In this document: piece after piece, positions 61,392 to 64,000 of the stretch
Position numbering within the stretch: the first letter of the stretch is position 1
Layout of the letters: each line of letters begins with the position of its first letter
Assembly: GCA_002212725.1 (NCBI GenBank)
Contig: MTCR01000102.1
Coordinates: forward strand, 25,342-89,341
Length of the DNA stretch: 64,000 nt
DNA from: Sphingobacteriales bacterium TSM_CSM
GTDB taxonomy: Bacteria; Bacteroidota; Bacteroidia; Chitinophagales; UBA2359
Direction of reading: 5' to 3'
Made by a program: the position numbers and the translations under genes
Notes under the pieces: generated by a model
What the model saw: only the letters and a program-made list of their open reading frames with translations
Told to the model about the DNA's origin: nothing
Database searches by the model: none

Positions 61392-61475
61392 TTTTACCGC
61401 AAAGAGCACAAGGGAGTTCGCAAAGTTATTTTTTTGATTTTTACCGCCGGTGTGTTGCTGTGCTTTGCGGTAAAA
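61392..61475. repeat. dispersed repeat in inverted form
   Basis: TTTTACCGCAAAG (61392-61404) and CTTTGCGGTAAAA (61463-61475) are a perfect 13-bp inverted pair. Between them CGCAAAGTT (61419-61427) is the inverted AACTTTGCG unit also seen at 12925-12954 and 30492-30516. Confidence 0.7.
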
Positions 61476-61558
61476 GAAGTATTGTCCGGCATGAAAGAAT
61501 TGGTGTAATTGAAAACCGGACAGTTAACCTGTTGAAGCCGTTTTTAAAAAAACAACCC

Positions 61559-61596
61559 CCGGTTAAAACCTTGCTGAGGCGTTTATTTTTAACCGG
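61559..61596. repeat. 10-bp inverted repeat near metH end
   Basis: CCGGTTAAAA and TTTTAACCGG, 18-nt loop. It could be a weak terminator or regulatory hairpin of metH, which ends at 61749 on the minus strand, but the distance is about 150 nt. Confidence 0.35.
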
Positions 61597-61748
61597 TTTC
61601 AACAAAAGGGCGTATTTGCTGCTGTATAACACAAAACGAAACTTTTTAACCGAATAACCGCTTGCAAACAGTAGCCCGATGTAATGAGGCAGGCTACACG
61701 CAGCATACACATACACAGGAAAAATGATGCCAAATACCTTTTTGTCAT

Positions 61749-64000
<2,252 letters not shown>

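Larger units (their letters stand above)
61149..61748. other. gene-free region between metH and nadE
   Basis: 600 nt without a convincing gene on either strand. It contains the nadE promoter (61164-61194), an inverted repeat of the dispersed ACTTTGCG element (61392-61475), and a 10-bp inverted repeat CCGGTTAAAA/TTTTAACCGG (61559-61568, 61587-61596) with an 18-nt loop. Confidence 0.5.

Overview
The window is a chromosomal segment of a member of the Bacteroidota, probably a free-living, Chitinophagales- or Saprospiria-like lineage; the rank below phylum is a guess. The signs are: a BatA-BatE operon, secreted proteins with type IX secretion C-terminal sorting domains (6637-7548, 49220-49900), a two-component-type beta-propeller sensor, a GTPase-altered EF-G paralogue, and promoters of the Bacteroidota type (TAnnTTTG at -7, sometimes with TTTG 19-20 nt upstream) in front of nadE, asnS and others. 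There are no rRNA or tRNA genes that I can recognise, no CRISPR array and no intact insertion sequence.

Layout. 1-5039 (+): the 3' end of a GlgE-type maltosyltransferase, phosphatidylserine synthase, a secreted M28 peptidase and a large GT-C-like membrane protein. 5120-9142 (-): an unknown secreted protein, a T9SS cargo protein and glycerol kinase. 9279-9855: an AT-rich islet with a tiny membrane protein. 9856-17055 (+): batA-batB-batC-batD-batE followed, with a 1-nt overlap, by a PhoD-like phosphatase; then a Sua5/TsaC tRNA-modification enzyme. 18094-20861 (-): slipin, a DUF6884-like protein and a lipoprotein L,D-transpeptidase. 21036-26735: a Crp/Fnr regulator, a DUF1810 protein, an M23 peptidase, a retropepsin-like protein, a TPR protein and a YceI lipoprotein. 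26890-29203 (-): a small PD-(D/E)XK-like protein downstream of a PolX/PHP protein whose polymerase site is degenerate. 29296-34908: small secreted proteins, a VOC protein, a kinase-less propeller sensor and a DUF4258 protein. 35046-38906 (-): CysM, DUF72 and an MsbA-like ABC exporter. 39092-41753 (+): RbfA, a ComM/YifB ATPase and a lipoprotein-like protein. 41877-48781: Hsp20, an 820-residue unknown exported protein behind a long structured leader, Hpt, and two tandem glucosaminidase-LysM proteins. 49220-54153 (-): a PKD/T9SS protein, a membrane EEP hydrolase, a PAP2-like protein and sigma-54. 54605-64000: AsnS with a coiled-coil insertion, an EF-G2-like factor, an OmpR-type regulator, NadE and the 3' part of MetH.

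Most of the window is core metabolism and envelope maintenance. Envelope functions recur: peptidoglycan hydrolases (M23, two GH73-LysM), an L,D-transpeptidase, PssA, an MsbA-like exporter, and the Bat complex. Convergent gene pairs are often closed by large perfect hairpins (26797-26859, 34969-35001, 41782-41816, 56203-56266). The least ordinary items are the PolX/PHP protein with lost catalytic Asp residues paired with a Cys-rich nuclease-like partner, the EF-G paralogue without its catalytic His, the AsnS insertion, the structured leader and minus-strand terminator between hsp20 and the 820-residue protein, and a dispersed ACTTTGCG intergenic repeat.
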